Assembly (NCBI GenBank): GCA_029863605.1
Contig: JAOTVB010000010.1
Span: 62,001-126,000, forward strand
From: Myxococcales bacterium
GTDB lineage: Bacteria; Myxococcota_A; Polyangia; Polyangiales; Houyiibacteriaceae
Reading direction: 5' to 3'
Length of the DNA stretch: 64,000 nt
A model generated the notes under the pieces. That model saw only the letters and a program-made list of their open reading frames with translations, made no database searches and had not been told where the DNA came from. This document shows, piece by piece, positions 57,301 through 63,986 of this stretch (positions within the stretch are counted from its first letter, which is position 1; the number at the start of each line of letters is the position of its first letter). The position numbers and the translations under genes were made by a program.

Positions 57301-57876
57301 TGAAATTCGATGGGAAGCCGATACGTGCGCGAAGCCGACGGCCGATGTGATCTCAGCGACTCGATTCTCGAACCCCCCGTCACGGTAGGCGTGCATCAGC
57401 GCGATCGCAACCGACTCCGCACCTTCCGCCCGCGCGTGTTCGAGCGCGCGTCGGAGGGCATCCTCGTCGAGCGCATGCAATATGTGCCCATCCGCGGTCA
57501 TCCGGGCGTCGACCTCGACCACCCAACCAGGAAGGACCTCGGGCTTCTCGATGTCGAGAGCAAACAGATCGGGGCGCGTTTGATCCCCGATCCGCGTGAG
57601 GTCACCGAGCCCCCGATCCGCGACGAGCGCGCACGGACAACCCCCGCGCTCGAGAAGGGCGTTGGTCGCCAGGGTCGTTCCCATCCGGATCTCGGCCGGG
57701 GGTATGGGGTCGTCCGGCCCCAGGACGAGAAGCTGGCGGATTCCGATCAGGGGTGCCTCGTCCGACGAAAGGACTTTCGCTACCCGAAGGGCTCCTGAGC
57801 CTGGGTCTCGGTGGATGCAGTCGGTGAAGGTTCCGCCGCGGTCGATCCAGAACTGGTGTCTAACGTCGTTTCTCAA
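54340..57876 (-). CDS. 5-oxoprolinase-like hydantoinase A/B fusion, 5' end rewritten by an insertion
   Basis: A 1178-aa ATP-dependent hydrolase of the OPLAH/HyuA-HyuB type. The N-terminal HyuA half (about 1-680) starts [15 protein letters not shown] and has [12 protein letters not shown]; the HyuB half (about 690-1178) starts [25 protein letters not shown]. Family role: ATP-driven opening of 5-oxoproline or hydantoin rings. The first five residues (codons from TTG 57876) are supplied by the integrative island; the pre-insertion start, MAHRAP-RHQFWI, can be read at 62010-61975. It overlaps DUF2062 by 4 bp. The weak TTG start with GGAA 7 bp upstream may lower expression. Confidence 0.88.
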   Translation of the reverse strand: MRNDVRHQFWIDRGGTFTDCIHRDPGSGALRVAKVLSSDEAPLIGIRQLLVLGPDDPIPPAEIRMGTTLATNALLERGGCPCALVADRGLGDLTRIGDQTRPDLFALDIEKPEVLPGWVVEVDARMTADGHILHALDEDALRRALEHARAEGAESVAIALMHAYRDGGFENRVAEITSAVGFAHVSASHRISNELGLLGRTDTTTANAYLTPLLTQYMDKLEQQVGSGRLRMMQSNGGLVDASHFIGRNAVLSGPAAGAVATGAVADELDLGEVIGFDMGGTSTDVSRYGGEVIRVFETQIAGIRIRAPMIELHTVAAGGGSICALEGQRMIVGPASAGANPGPLCYGHPEAEELTLTDVSLCLGRIAPDRFPFALEDARARDKLQQIAETLAALGMAKSPVEVACGFLRIAVENMAAAIQKVSVGRGHDVRTHAMIVFGGAGGQYACWVARRLGIRKLVFHPYAGALSAFGMGVANFEWHGERDAGRVELEAVTVSGWESSFQELETAGRAALARDAGADSRWTFNRRVALRYRGTETALTVELAEPIEMRRAFEARHRLEFGYTRPEHSIEAATLRVRVELSGQKPSLPSVEPGSGQPERTTTLWSGDVMVEAPVYKRENVPIDTEVPGPALVLGETGTVVIEAGFVGVRDPRDYLVLRDMSAEGHDEAAHTHVDPVLLEVFNNQFKSIAEQMGVVLQRTALSTNIRDRLDFSCAVFDADGGLVANAPHIPVHLGAMGESVRAVLSAHPSTRPGDVYVTNDPAAGGSHLPDITVVTPAHDEAGRLRFVVASRGHHADVGGLTPGSMPPFSTRLDEEGVIFRNLRIVEDGKLDEVLLAQVLTTGMHPARRPDENLADLQAQIAANEKGVQLLADLLDRYGLKVVAAYMQHIQDNAADLTAAAIEGLDDGVHAFQDRLDDGTRIAVRVTVRGRSMEIDFEGTDSAVDSNLNTPKAVTVAAVLYVLRVLVGKPIPLNSGCLRPVTIRIPEGSLLAPEPWRAVAAGNVETSQRIVDVLFGALGLAAASQGTMNNLTFGDDQLAYYETLGGGAGATANRAGASGVHTHMTNSKCTDPEVLETRFPVRIRRFELREGSGGEGLHPGGDGLVRELEFLAPMRVSVLSERRVTRPYGMRGGGPGAAGMNLLNGTELPHRVSIEVSPGDVLRIETPGGGGWGEAE
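57844..57855. repeat. Attachment core, oxoprolinase side
   Basis: GATCCAGAACTG, coding for the QFWI residues of the present 5-oxoprolinase-like protein on the minus strand. The identical 12 bp recur at 61975-61986, and the next three bases differ only at one position (GTG here, ATG there). Confidence 0.72.
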
Positions 57877-57879
57877 ATG

Positions 57880-57897
57880 ATTCCAGATAGTTGGAAT
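57880..57897. promoter_or_regulatory. Inverted repeat just inside the island end
   Basis: ATTCCA and TGGAAT are perfect 6-bp arms around six bases, directly upstream of the TTG now used by the 5-oxoprolinase-like gene and 24 bp from the attachment core. It could be a binding site for an integrase or excision factor, or an operator. Confidence 0.35.
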
Positions 57898-57901
57898 TAA
57901 G

Positions 57902-57921
57902 CGGTCACAAAGACGGTCACA
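57902..57921. repeat. Arm-type repeat, right end
   Basis: Two CGGTCACA copies with a 12-bp period, 47 bp inside the attachment core. It matches the 61800-61819 repeat at 18 of 20 positions. Inferred to be arm-type integrase binding sites. Confidence 0.55.
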
Positions 57922-57942
57922 CGCCGCGAGCGTGTGCGCTCT

Positions 57943-58737
57943 CTACTGGAGTGGAACCTCGCGCTCTAGCTCCGCGGTCACCAGTCGGGTTCGGCGCTCG
58001 ATCTCTTTCTGCCGCTCTCTCGCTGCCGCGCGGTGCCACGTATGGTAACGGGCCTGTTCGTCCATCGAGGGCCGCTCGCCGTGCCAGCCAAGGGTCTTGA
58101 TCTCGCCACGCTCGGAAAGCGCCACTGCGACGTAGGGCAACTCGAGATCGGCTGCGTCGATCGGCTGTTCAATGCCGAGTAGCAGACACAACTCCATTTC
58201 AGGCGGGAACGTGTCGGGCGCTACTCTGTCCATCGCGCTTTCCGCGTCACCGGCCACGGCCACCGCGCCGTCATGCCTTGCGGCAGTCCACCGCTGTTCT
58301 TGCGGCTTCGCGCCGCCGCAGTGCTGTTGCAGAAACGCGAGCCGCTTTGGCTTCGAGGGGTAGAGGTGTTCCACCAGAGCGCTTGGCTTGGTGACGCGCC
58401 CGCACGACCGGCATTGAAGGCTGCGCGGGTTGGACTGGCCGCTGGCGCGATACTGGCCGCCGGTCAAGAAGCACGAAGGCGTGGGCGCTTCGCCCCGTTC
58501 TGCCGCTTCCTTCGCCCCGCAGTGCGGGCACGCGAAGCCTTGCGCGTAGGTTCCGGCGAGTTTGCCAACGAGAGAAACAAACGAGAAGCCGCTTTCTTTC
58601 AAAATGTGCGTGGCGCTTGTGTGCGGGCTTTCATCGCAACCTGCGGCCCACCGCGCTAGCAGCACTTCGAGTGAAGGTGTGAAGCGCGCGCAACCGGCAC
58701 GCACGGTTTCAAATGGTGCTTTCGCTTTTTCACTCAT
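57943..58737 (-). CDS. Island protein with zinc-ribbon-like motifs (264 aa)
   Basis: Cytoplasmic, no signal peptide. A Cys-x-x-Cys pair at about residues 69-72 (CPHCG) and another at about 108-111 (CRSCG) suggest a zinc ribbon; a further HCGG follows. The N-terminal part has LARWAAGCDESPHTSATHILKESG. The C-terminal third is rich in charged helices (YHTWHRAAARERQKEIERRTRL). No family is recognised. The start overlaps the 85-aa gene by 4 bp. A DNA- or RNA-binding role would fit zinc motifs on an integrative element (inference). Confidence 0.6.
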   Translation of the reverse strand: MSEKAKAPFETVRAGCARFTPSLEVLLARWAAGCDESPHTSATHILKESGFSFVSLVGKLAGTYAQGFACPHCGAKEAAERGEAPTPSCFLTGGQYRASGQSNPRSLQCRSCGRVTKPSALVEHLYPSKPKRLAFLQQHCGGAKPQEQRWTAARHDGAVAVAGDAESAMDRVAPDTFPPEMELCLLLGIEQPIDAADLELPYVAVALSERGEIKTLGWHGERPSMDEQARYHTWHRAAARERQKEIERRTRLVTAELEREVPLQ

Positions 58738-58991
58738 GCTCGAAGCCTTCCCGCCCGGTCGTCGAAGAAGTCGGCCCGCCGCGTGCGCTGGTTTAGGTGA
58801 GCCTCGAGCTCGGCGAAGTGTTGGGCCTTCTGTGCTGCCTCGTGCTTCACCAGCAGCTCGTCCAGCCGCCGCCCGATACCTTCGACAGCGCGCAGCATGT
58901 CGCCGATCGCCGCGTCTAGGGTGCGCTGCCGCTGTTCTTGGGTTTCGGCTATCTGCGAGAGGTCGTTGTCGTGTCGCTGTTCAATGTTCAT
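58734..58991 (-). CDS. Island coiled-coil protein (85 aa)
   Basis: Almost entirely helical with heptad-like spacing (QIAETQEQRQRTLDAAIGDMLRAVEGIGRRLDELLVKHEAAQ). A good ribosome site, AGGAG, lies 5 bp before the ATG. It overlaps the 264-aa gene by 4 bp, so the two are co-translated. No family is recognised. Confidence 0.62.
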   Translation of the reverse strand: MNIEQRHDNDLSQIAETQEQRQRTLDAAIGDMLRAVEGIGRRLDELLVKHEAAQKAQHFAELEAHLNQRTRRADFFDDRAGRLRA

Positions 58992-59064
58992 AAATCTCCT
59001 GTGGGGCTCGGCGGTTGTGGTGAGGTTAGCAGCAAACCGATCTGACGGAACGCGCGTGGGTGCG

Positions 59065-59163
59065 TCACAGCGGCAGCCATACCGCCATCACCAACAGTCC
59101 GAACAGCCCGCCGACAACGGCCAGCGCGAAGGATTCGTAAAGGTCCAGATAGGGATCACTCAT
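59065..59163 (-). CDS. 32-aa single-helix membrane peptide
   Basis: The start ATG at 59163 overlaps the stop of the 74-aa gene by 4 bp (ATGA), as in other coupled genes here. The product starts MSDPYLDLYESF and continues as one hydrophobic helix (ALAVVGGLFGLLVMAVWLPL). Such tiny one-helix proteins occur as holins, toxin peptides or membrane anchors in phages and mobile elements; which one applies here is unknown. It is too short for usual gene finders. Confidence 0.5.
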   Translation of the reverse strand: MSDPYLDLYESFALAVVGGLFGLLVMAVWLPL

Positions 59164-59384
59164 TTCCGCCGCTCACCCATGAGCTGGCCGCCCTGCGTCC
59201 TGATGAAACACCGCCACTTGTCGTCCGCGCCGCACTGGCATTTCCGCCGGGAGCTGCGCGGTGGTTCTCGCTTCCGCCAGGCATCGAACCGAGGGAACTC
59301 GGTCTGCTGTTTCTTTGGCGGCGTCAGCGAACGCAGGTTGAGTCGCTGCGTGTCGTCCCAAAAGTTTTCGAAGTATCGGCACAT
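59160..59384 (-). CDS. Island hypothetical protein, basic and Cys-containing (74 aa)
   Basis: Starts MCRYFENFWDDTQRLNLRSL, then a basic Arg/Pro region and CQCGADDKWRC, which may bind a metal. ATG 59384 has a strong GGGGGAGG site just upstream; a longer reading frame (to 59609) has no such support. It overlaps the 32-aa gene. No family is recognised. Confidence 0.5.
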   Translation of the reverse strand: MCRYFENFWDDTQRLNLRSLTPPKKQQTEFPRFDAWRKREPPRSSRRKCQCGADDKWRCFIRTQGGQLMGERRK

Positions 59385-59799
59385 CAGCCTCCCCCCGGAG
59401 GAGCCCCCGGACAGCCCGGCTCTAAGGACGAAACCGACTGTCCGGGAGGAACCCCGACGGCAGACGATCAAGAAACCGCCGCCGGGGTTTGTGTTGGGTG
59501 GCAAAGTCTTCGAGCCGATGCCGCCCGCGTGAACAGCCGATCGAGCTCGACTGTCCTGGATGAGGAGCGCCGGATGGCACACGCACAAACGGTCACCGCC
59601 CGGCTTCAATATGAAAGAACTGAGCCGACCCTAGCACCATATGGGGACAGGAGTCACCCCAGAAGGCGCTAGGACGGCCGCTAGAGGCTTCTCAGCGGCT
59701 TCTACGCCCGATTGCCCAGATCTAGGCAAACGGGGCAGGAGCTTAGGCGGCGGCTGGAGGGGCGCTACGGCTGCACCTCAAACGCGCCGAGTCGCACGA
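59385..59799. other. Gene-poor stretch of the island with an inverted repeat
   Basis: 415 bp without a gene that can be supported. It holds the inverted repeat at 59406-59446, and otherwise only short, unconvincing reading frames. The promoter of the small-gene run (minus strand) should lie here. Confidence 0.4.
59406..59446. promoter_or_regulatory. 9-bp inverted repeat upstream of the island small-gene run
   Basis: CCCGGACAG (59406-59414) and CTGTCCGGG (59438-59446) are perfect arms with a 23-bp spacer, ending 22 bp before the ATG of the 74-aa gene. The CGGACAG/CTGTCCG element is also found in the palindrome at 61821-61833 near the integrase fragment. Confidence 0.42.
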
Positions 59800-61173
59800 C
59801 TACTGGACCGGGAACGTGGCGCACACAGTGGCCGGGTCGACCGCGACCGGAACCGTCTCGCAGGTGCCGGCGCACGGGGTCGGGTCGCCAAACGGCGTAC
59901 ACGTCTGGTTGGGCACTGGAGGCCCGGCATCCCAATTGCAGTCCGATGTCGGGAATGGGGTTTCGCCCACGTCTCCGCTGCCCACCTCGGTGGCGCAGTC
60001 GTTGCCGTTCGGCGTGCTTGGGTTCGGGTTGGCAAGGATGCATCCGATGTCATTCTCGCTCCCAGGCGCGGGATTCGTGGTCGACGAGGTGTTGCATTGG
60101 TAGACAAGCCAAACGGCGCCTCCGCCAATTTCGAGATGTGCGAAGGTCTGCACGGGGGGATCAGTGGCCGAGAGGCTGAGCGGCACCTGGCCGGTCGAGC
60201 AGATCTGCACCTCGCTTCCTGCCGTACCTGCCGTGCAAGACAGGACCTGGTGCGGAAGCGGGATCGAGACGCCCGAGTTGACCGTGATGCTACCACCGAA
60301 GCCGCATGTGCCGGTGAGTGTGACGTCTAGGGCGACGGTCTGCGGGACCGGGCTCAGCTCGGCGAGCTGCTCGGTGCAGGTGGCACCCGCGATCGCGTCG
60401 ATCGACACCTGCGCGACCGAGATATCCACCTCCGTCAAGGTTCCCCCCCTGTCGCAATACCATGACGCAAAAAGGTTCAAGGGCGCCTTATCGATCGTTA
60501 TGACCGGGTCCACGCCTACGTTGAAGGGCTGACCTTCAAAGATGCAGTCATCCGGTGTGACGTTCAGTAGGTCGATCGGGAATGTCCAAACCCTCTGGGT
60601 GAAGTTGTCGCGACATGCCATCGGGATCGCAAGAGCGTCCTGCGAAGTTATGCCGCGCAGGAACACGCACTGCTCCGCCACAGGGTCGCACGTGTCATTC
60701 GTGCACTCGTTTGCGCCATCGCAGTCGCTGCATCCCACTTGAATATCAACGCTGTAGGCAGCCCTAGCGCCACCCGGCGCGGTGATGTTGATGCGCAGCG
60801 TACTCCGGCCCTCCGGAAGCAGACCGACAAGGTTGATGTACCCGCCGCCCTCCGGGAAGTAACCATAGTCGATGTACCCGGAGGTCCCTGCTTCGGCGAG
60901 GTTGTAACTCACTTCGGAGTCCGAGTCGGTCGGATACGCATGCACAATCGCCGAGTGGGCCCTGAGCGGGAGCCAGACGTTGTACGCCCGCTGCCCGGAG
61001 CTGAAATCCCAGATCTGATCCTGACCCAACACCTCCACTTCGAGGCTCGAAAGCGTCGCGTCTCCGGTAGCGGGGTTACAGGAGATACTCTGCTGCATCA
61101 CCGCCGGGGACAGCGCAACCGCGAAGGCGAGAGCGTAGGTCCTCAGTGAAACGAAACTTCGCGAAGCCATCAT
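59800..61173 (-). CDS. 457-aa secreted beta-sandwich protein (island cargo)
   Basis: A signal peptide (about 1-30, TYALAFAVALSPAVM) is followed by a cadherin-like or Ig-like domain (LSSLEVEVLGQDQIWDFSSG, TSGYIDYGYFPEGGGYINLVGLLPEGRSTLRINITAPGG), then a Cys-rich segment (CSDCDGANECTNDTCDPVAEQC) and a further beta-rich part with several disulfide candidates. It looks like a typical surface protein of this lineage, so it may be chromosomal sequence captured by, or merely enclosed in, the island. It has its own 5' region of 260 bp without other genes. Confidence 0.72.
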   Translation of the reverse strand: MMASRSFVSLRTYALAFAVALSPAVMQQSISCNPATGDATLSSLEVEVLGQDQIWDFSSGQRAYNVWLPLRAHSAIVHAYPTDSDSEVSYNLAEAGTSGYIDYGYFPEGGGYINLVGLLPEGRSTLRINITAPGGARAAYSVDIQVGCSDCDGANECTNDTCDPVAEQCVFLRGITSQDALAIPMACRDNFTQRVWTFPIDLLNVTPDDCIFEGQPFNVGVDPVITIDKAPLNLFASWYCDRGGTLTEVDISVAQVSIDAIAGATCTEQLAELSPVPQTVALDVTLTGTCGFGGSITVNSGVSIPLPHQVLSCTAGTAGSEVQICSTGQVPLSLSATDPPVQTFAHLEIGGGAVWLVYQCNTSSTTNPAPGSENDIGCILANPNPSTPNGNDCATEVGSGDVGETPFPTSDCNWDAGPPVPNQTCTPFGDPTPCAGTCETVPVAVDPATVCATFPVQ

Positions 61174-61433
61174 GACGCGCCTCCTTCCGAACCCCCCGAG
61201 GGGTCCTAAGTAACGTGGGGTCGCCGGACCGCGCCTCGCTATACGTATTTCTTTAGTGCTGAGCCGATTCTGCGCGCAGCTTTTGCGTTTGGGGCGTGGG
61301 GCGCAGCGGGTGCGCTGAGAGGCTGCTACGAAAAGTTTTCATATCCCTTGGGCCACAAAATCAGAATTTTTGCCCGTGTTGGAGGCTCCGCCACCCGCCT
61401 CCGCCGCTGATTTGCCGATCTGGGGGTACGGGT

Positions 61434-61766
61434 CTAGGCCGGGTAAGTCGCCAGCCACTCCGTCGTCGCCTCCAGGACCGACTTGTGGGCGTGGGGTGCC
61501 GCGCCTTCCACCAGCTCCCGACGACGACCTGCCAGGCCCTCGCTCACGCGCTCGCAGTAGTCGATCCGCCGATCCTCCGTCACCGCCCACTCCGGCGGGA
61601 TCGCTTTGCGCCTCAGCCGATCGCCCTTGTCCGGATCTTTGAATTGGATTCGCCAGCCGTGGCCGCCATCTTTCTGGGGCCTCAGGAGCGAAACCCCGGG
61701 CGTCTTGCGTCGTCGACGTCGTTTTGGCCGCGGCGTGGCTTGTGACCGCTCGTTTGACCGCTCCAT
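61434..61766 (-). pseudogene. N-terminal fragment of a tyrosine integrase
   Basis: 110 codons on the minus strand. After a basic start (PRPKRRRRRKTP) the sequence GWRIQFKDPDKGDRLRRKAIP and DYCERVSEGLAGRR, then SVLEATTEWLATYPA, read like the arm-binding domain and the beginning of the core-binding domain of a phage-type integrase. A stop follows; no R...HxxR...Y catalytic domain is in this or another frame down to 61174. It is therefore truncated, and the element immobile unless helped. GGGGGAG precedes the ATG. Confidence 0.55.
61741..61760. repeat. Third copy of the paired repeat, inverted
   Basis: Read on the minus strand, CGGTCAA and CGGTCACA with the same 12-bp period. It lies within the integrase fragment's coding part, so it could be partly coding coincidence. 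Confidence 0.35.
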
Positions 61767-61799
61767 GCTCCCCCGTCTTTCTCGACCTGTGGCGGCCGA

Positions 61800-61819
61800 C
61801 GGTCACAAATATGGTCACA
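61800..61819. repeat. Arm-type repeat, left end
   Basis: CGGTCACA and TGGTCACA with a 12-bp period. It matches the repeat at 57902-57921 at 18 of 20 positions, just upstream of the integrase fragment. Confidence 0.55.
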
Positions 61820-61820
61820 A

Positions 61821-61833
61821 ACTGTCGGACAGT
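61821..61833. promoter_or_regulatory. Palindrome next to the integrase fragment
   Basis: ACTGTC-G-GACAGT, with one central base. It shares the CGGACAG element with the inverted repeat at 59406-59446. Two TCTAGGG copies follow within 25 bp. Possible operator of an integrase or excisionase promoter. Confidence 0.4.
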
Positions 61834-61959
61834 CTAGGGTTTTCTGTAACCATCTAGGGCTGTTTCGATGACTCGGTCGCGCGTTGCCGCGATCGCGGAA
61901 ACCTTCGATAATTCGGCGCTTTCCGGGCGTTTCCGACTGAGCTGAGAGCGCACTGGCCG

Positions 61960-62010
61960 TCAGCCTCCATCGCTGATCCAGAACTGATGCCGTGGAGCGC
62001 GGTGGGCCAT
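61960..62010 (-). pseudogene. Displaced original 5' end of the 5-oxoprolinase-like gene
   Basis: From ATG at 62010 the frame reads MAHRAPRHQFWI up to the attachment core, the same residues that continue DRGGTFTDC in the gene at 57876. After the core it runs into island sequence (SDGG) and a stop. This is strong evidence that the island entered this gene and cut it off from its own start. Confidence 0.7.
61975..61986. repeat. Attachment core, integrase side
   Basis: Second copy of GATCCAGAACTG, at the outer island boundary. Everything beyond it is chromosomal. Confidence 0.72.
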
Positions 62011-62211
62011 CGGACGATGCATCGAAGCACGGAGGCGGAGGTGGTCAAGAACCCCTCACGATCGGTCGGCGTCGACCGTGAAAACACCCAAACAGGTTAC
62101 AGAATCACGAAAATCGAGTAGTTATCGCGCCGTAGGACCTCTATTTTTTTGGTTTTCAAACGACTTTCATGGACTTATACAACCGACCGAGTCAAGGAAC
62201 GTAGCAGGGCG

Positions 62212-63462
62212 ATGGCCACGGAAGAATTTAGTGTTTCGTCCGTGATACCCGCAAGTCCAAACCGAATTTATTCTGCGTGGATGGACGAGCGCCACCACAG
62301 CGCTTTCACCGGCGCGCGGGCCACGGTGGACCCTTGGGTAGGCGGGCGAGTCGTTGCGCACGATGGGTTCGTGGATGCCATGCACGTGTATTTGGTGACC
62401 GGCAGCCGCATCGCGATGACCTGGCGAACACGGGATTTTCCCGAGGGGTCCAGCGACTCGCGGGTGGATATCACGTTTGAGCCGATCGCCGGCGGGACCA
62501 AAGTGGAGGTCACTCATACGGGGATTCCCGAAGGCCTTGGGGCGGCCTGCCGGCAAATCTGGCGGACTCATTACCTCGACCCGATGAAGAAGTATTTCGC
62601 TAAGCCTGGCGCGATGCGCGCGGCATACACGGCGGCGAAGAAGGCGGGGCACCTGCCGCTGTCCGGCATCAAGGCCAGTCGCCCTGCCCCGCGTCGCCCG
62701 CTCGTTCCTGCGGCTCAGGCTTCCACCGAGGAGGACGAGGACGAAGAGGAGCAAAAGCCGAAGAAGACGAGGCCTCGCGTCGAATCCAAGACGATCGATC
62801 TGCGCGAGCTCGCCCGTGCCCAGGCGACCGCACGAAAGGAAGCCCAAAGAAAAAAGGCCGAGGCCAAGCGGAAAGCCGAAGCGGTTCGCAGGGCGGCAGA
62901 GGTGGCTAGCAAGAAAGCTGAAGCTAGGCGCAAGGCCGAGCTGGCGAGACAGAAGCGCGCCGAAGCACAGCGCAAGGCTGCCGAAAAGAGACAGGCCGCT
63001 CTCGAAAAGAAGAAGGCCGCGGCAAAGAAAAAGGCGGAGCTTGCCAAGAAGAAGGCCGCCCAAAAGAAGAAGGCCGACGCGCTCAAGCGCAAGAAGGCTG
63101 CACAAGAGAAGAAGGCCGATGCGCTCAAGCGCAAGAGGGCCGCAGCTAAGAAGAAGGCGGCCGCGAAAAAGAAGGCCGCCGCGAAAAAGAAGGCCGCCGC
63201 GAGGAAGAGGACGCCGGCAAAGCGGCGCACCGCCACCAAGAGGCGTTCCCCCCAAAAGAAGCGGCGCGCCGGCAAAAAGACCGCCAAGCGAAGAACGGCG
63301 AAGCGGCGTGCGCCCACCAAGAAGGCCAAGCGCAAGCCCGCACCGAAGAAGCGCAAGAGCACCAAGAGAAGGACCGCGCCGAACAGGAAGCGTCGCCCCG
63401 CGAAGAAAGCGAAGCGACCGACCAAGGCGCGCTCCGCCCGCAAGCCCAAGCGTCGGCGCTAG
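62212..63462 (+). CDS. AHSA1/SRPBCC domain fused to a histone H1-like Lys/Ala/Arg tail
   Basis: A 416-aa protein. Residues about 5-130 form an SRPBCC domain of the AHSA1 type (SSVIPASPNRIYSAWMD, GGRVVAHDGFVDAMHVYLVTG, RVDITFEPIAGGTKVEVTHTGIP). Residues about 185-416 are a Lys/Ala/Arg tail with AKKKAA-type repeats, then a Pro-containing KRR-rich end, as in bacterial histone H1-like proteins; it should bind DNA or RNA. ATG 62212 is chosen because AGCAGGGCG precedes it. Neither the ligand nor the function is known. Confidence 0.8.
   Translation: MATEEFSVSSVIPASPNRIYSAWMDERHHSAFTGARATVDPWVGGRVVAHDGFVDAMHVYLVTGSRIAMTWRTRDFPEGSSDSRVDITFEPIAGGTKVEVTHTGIPEGLGAACRQIWRTHYLDPMKKYFAKPGAMRAAYTAAKKAGHLPLSGIKASRPAPRRPLVPAAQASTEEDEDEEEQKPKKTRPRVESKTIDLRELARAQATARKEAQRKKAEAKRKAEAVRRAAEVASKKAEARRKAELARQKRAEAQRKAAEKRQAALEKKKAAAKKKAELAKKKAAQKKKADALKRKKAAQEKKADALKRKRAAAKKKAAAKKKAAAKKKAAARKRTPAKRRTATKRRSPQKKRRAGKKTAKRRTAKRRAPTKKAKRKPAPKKRKSTKRRTAPNRKRRPAKKAKRPTKARSARKPKRRR
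63145..63198 (+). repeat. 18-bp coding tandem repeat
   Basis: Three 18-bp units coding AKKKAA; the last two (63163-63180, 63181-63198) are identical. They belong to the histone H1-like tail. Such repeats make the tail length likely to vary between strains. Confidence 0.65.
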
Positions 63463-63986
63463 CCAAGCGGAGACTCGGCCTGGCGCCGAAGCCCGTCGAT
63501 GACCGACTCGAGGGGCTTGTGGTCCGCACGATGTTCAATGATCGTGAGCTCCCCGAGCGCGAGGTCTCGTGGGGTCGCGTCGAGCCAATGTTGCATGGCG
63601 TCCTCTGCCGAAAGACGATCCATGCTTCGACCGGGGAGTGCCAGTGCGGCCGTCGCGAGCTTCGCTTCGTTGATGGCCTTGGCGATCAGCGCACAGGCTT
63701 CCTCGGCGACACGCCGATCGAAGGCTTTGCTTTGCCCCAGCCCAAACAACAACAAGCGTTCGGCTTTGAGCTTCGGAAGCGTAATCGCCCAGCTTTTTTC
63801 CCCGAAGTTGCCTCGAAGATCGCCGCCAGCGAGCCGTCGCGAAAGCGCGCCGCAGAGCCTCCAATCGACCAATCCGGCAGCGCCCCGCAGCGGGCGCTCG
63901 TCTTCGAAAAACGGAAGGAGAATCACCTCGGTTTGGAGCTGGTCCAAGCTCGATTGCTCAGGAGGAATGAAGTCGTACTCGATCAC
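63459..63986 (-). CDS. Stand-alone M17-peptidase N-terminal domain protein
   Basis: 175 aa from GTG 63986, with GGGGAA upstream. EVILLPFFEDERPLRGAAGLVDW, LLLFGLGQSKAFDRRVAEEAC and IAKAINEAKLATAALALPG fit the macro-like N-terminal domain of leucyl aminopeptidases, but the catalytic metal-binding half is absent and a stop follows. Its stop codon lies on the same CTAG (63459-63462) as the stop of the convergent AHSA1 gene. The start is close to the window edge, so a longer form starting outside cannot be fully excluded. Confidence 0.65.
   Translation of the reverse strand: MIEYDFIPPEQSSLDQLQTEVILLPFFEDERPLRGAAGLVDWRLCGALSRRLAGGDLRGNFGEKSWAITLPKLKAERLLLFGLGQSKAFDRRVAEEACALIAKAINEAKLATAALALPGRSMDRLSAEDAMQHWLDATPRDLALGELTIIEHRADHKPLESVIDGLRRQAESPLG

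Larger units (their letters stand above)
57844..61986. mobile_element. About 4.1-kb integrative island in the 5-oxoprolinase-like gene
   Basis: The core GATCCAGAACTG occurs at both ends (57844-57855 and 61975-61986) in direct orientation. Beyond the outer copy the original 5' end of the target gene can be read in frame. A tyrosine integrase N-terminal fragment sits inside the 61986 end, the usual place for an integrase, and paired CGGTCACA-type repeats lie inside both ends. Cargo: three hypothetical proteins of 264, 85 and 74 aa, a 32-aa membrane peptide and a 457-aa secreted protein, all on the minus strand. The truncated integrase means that it is probably no longer able to move by itself. 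Confidence 0.75.

Noticed and set aside
58897-59532. 211-codon plus-strand frame in the island
   Set aside because: It is antisense to three short genes linked by overlaps and good ribosome sites; the translation is Arg/Pro/Ser-rich and not protein-like.
61174-61433. Catalytic half of the island integrase
   Set aside because: No frame in this stretch shows the R, HxxR and Y motifs; it is judged truncated.
62800-63440. DNA-level satellite or CRISPR-like repeat
   Set aside because: The repetition follows codons for Lys/Ala/Arg and has no constant spacer; it is a coding low-complexity tail.
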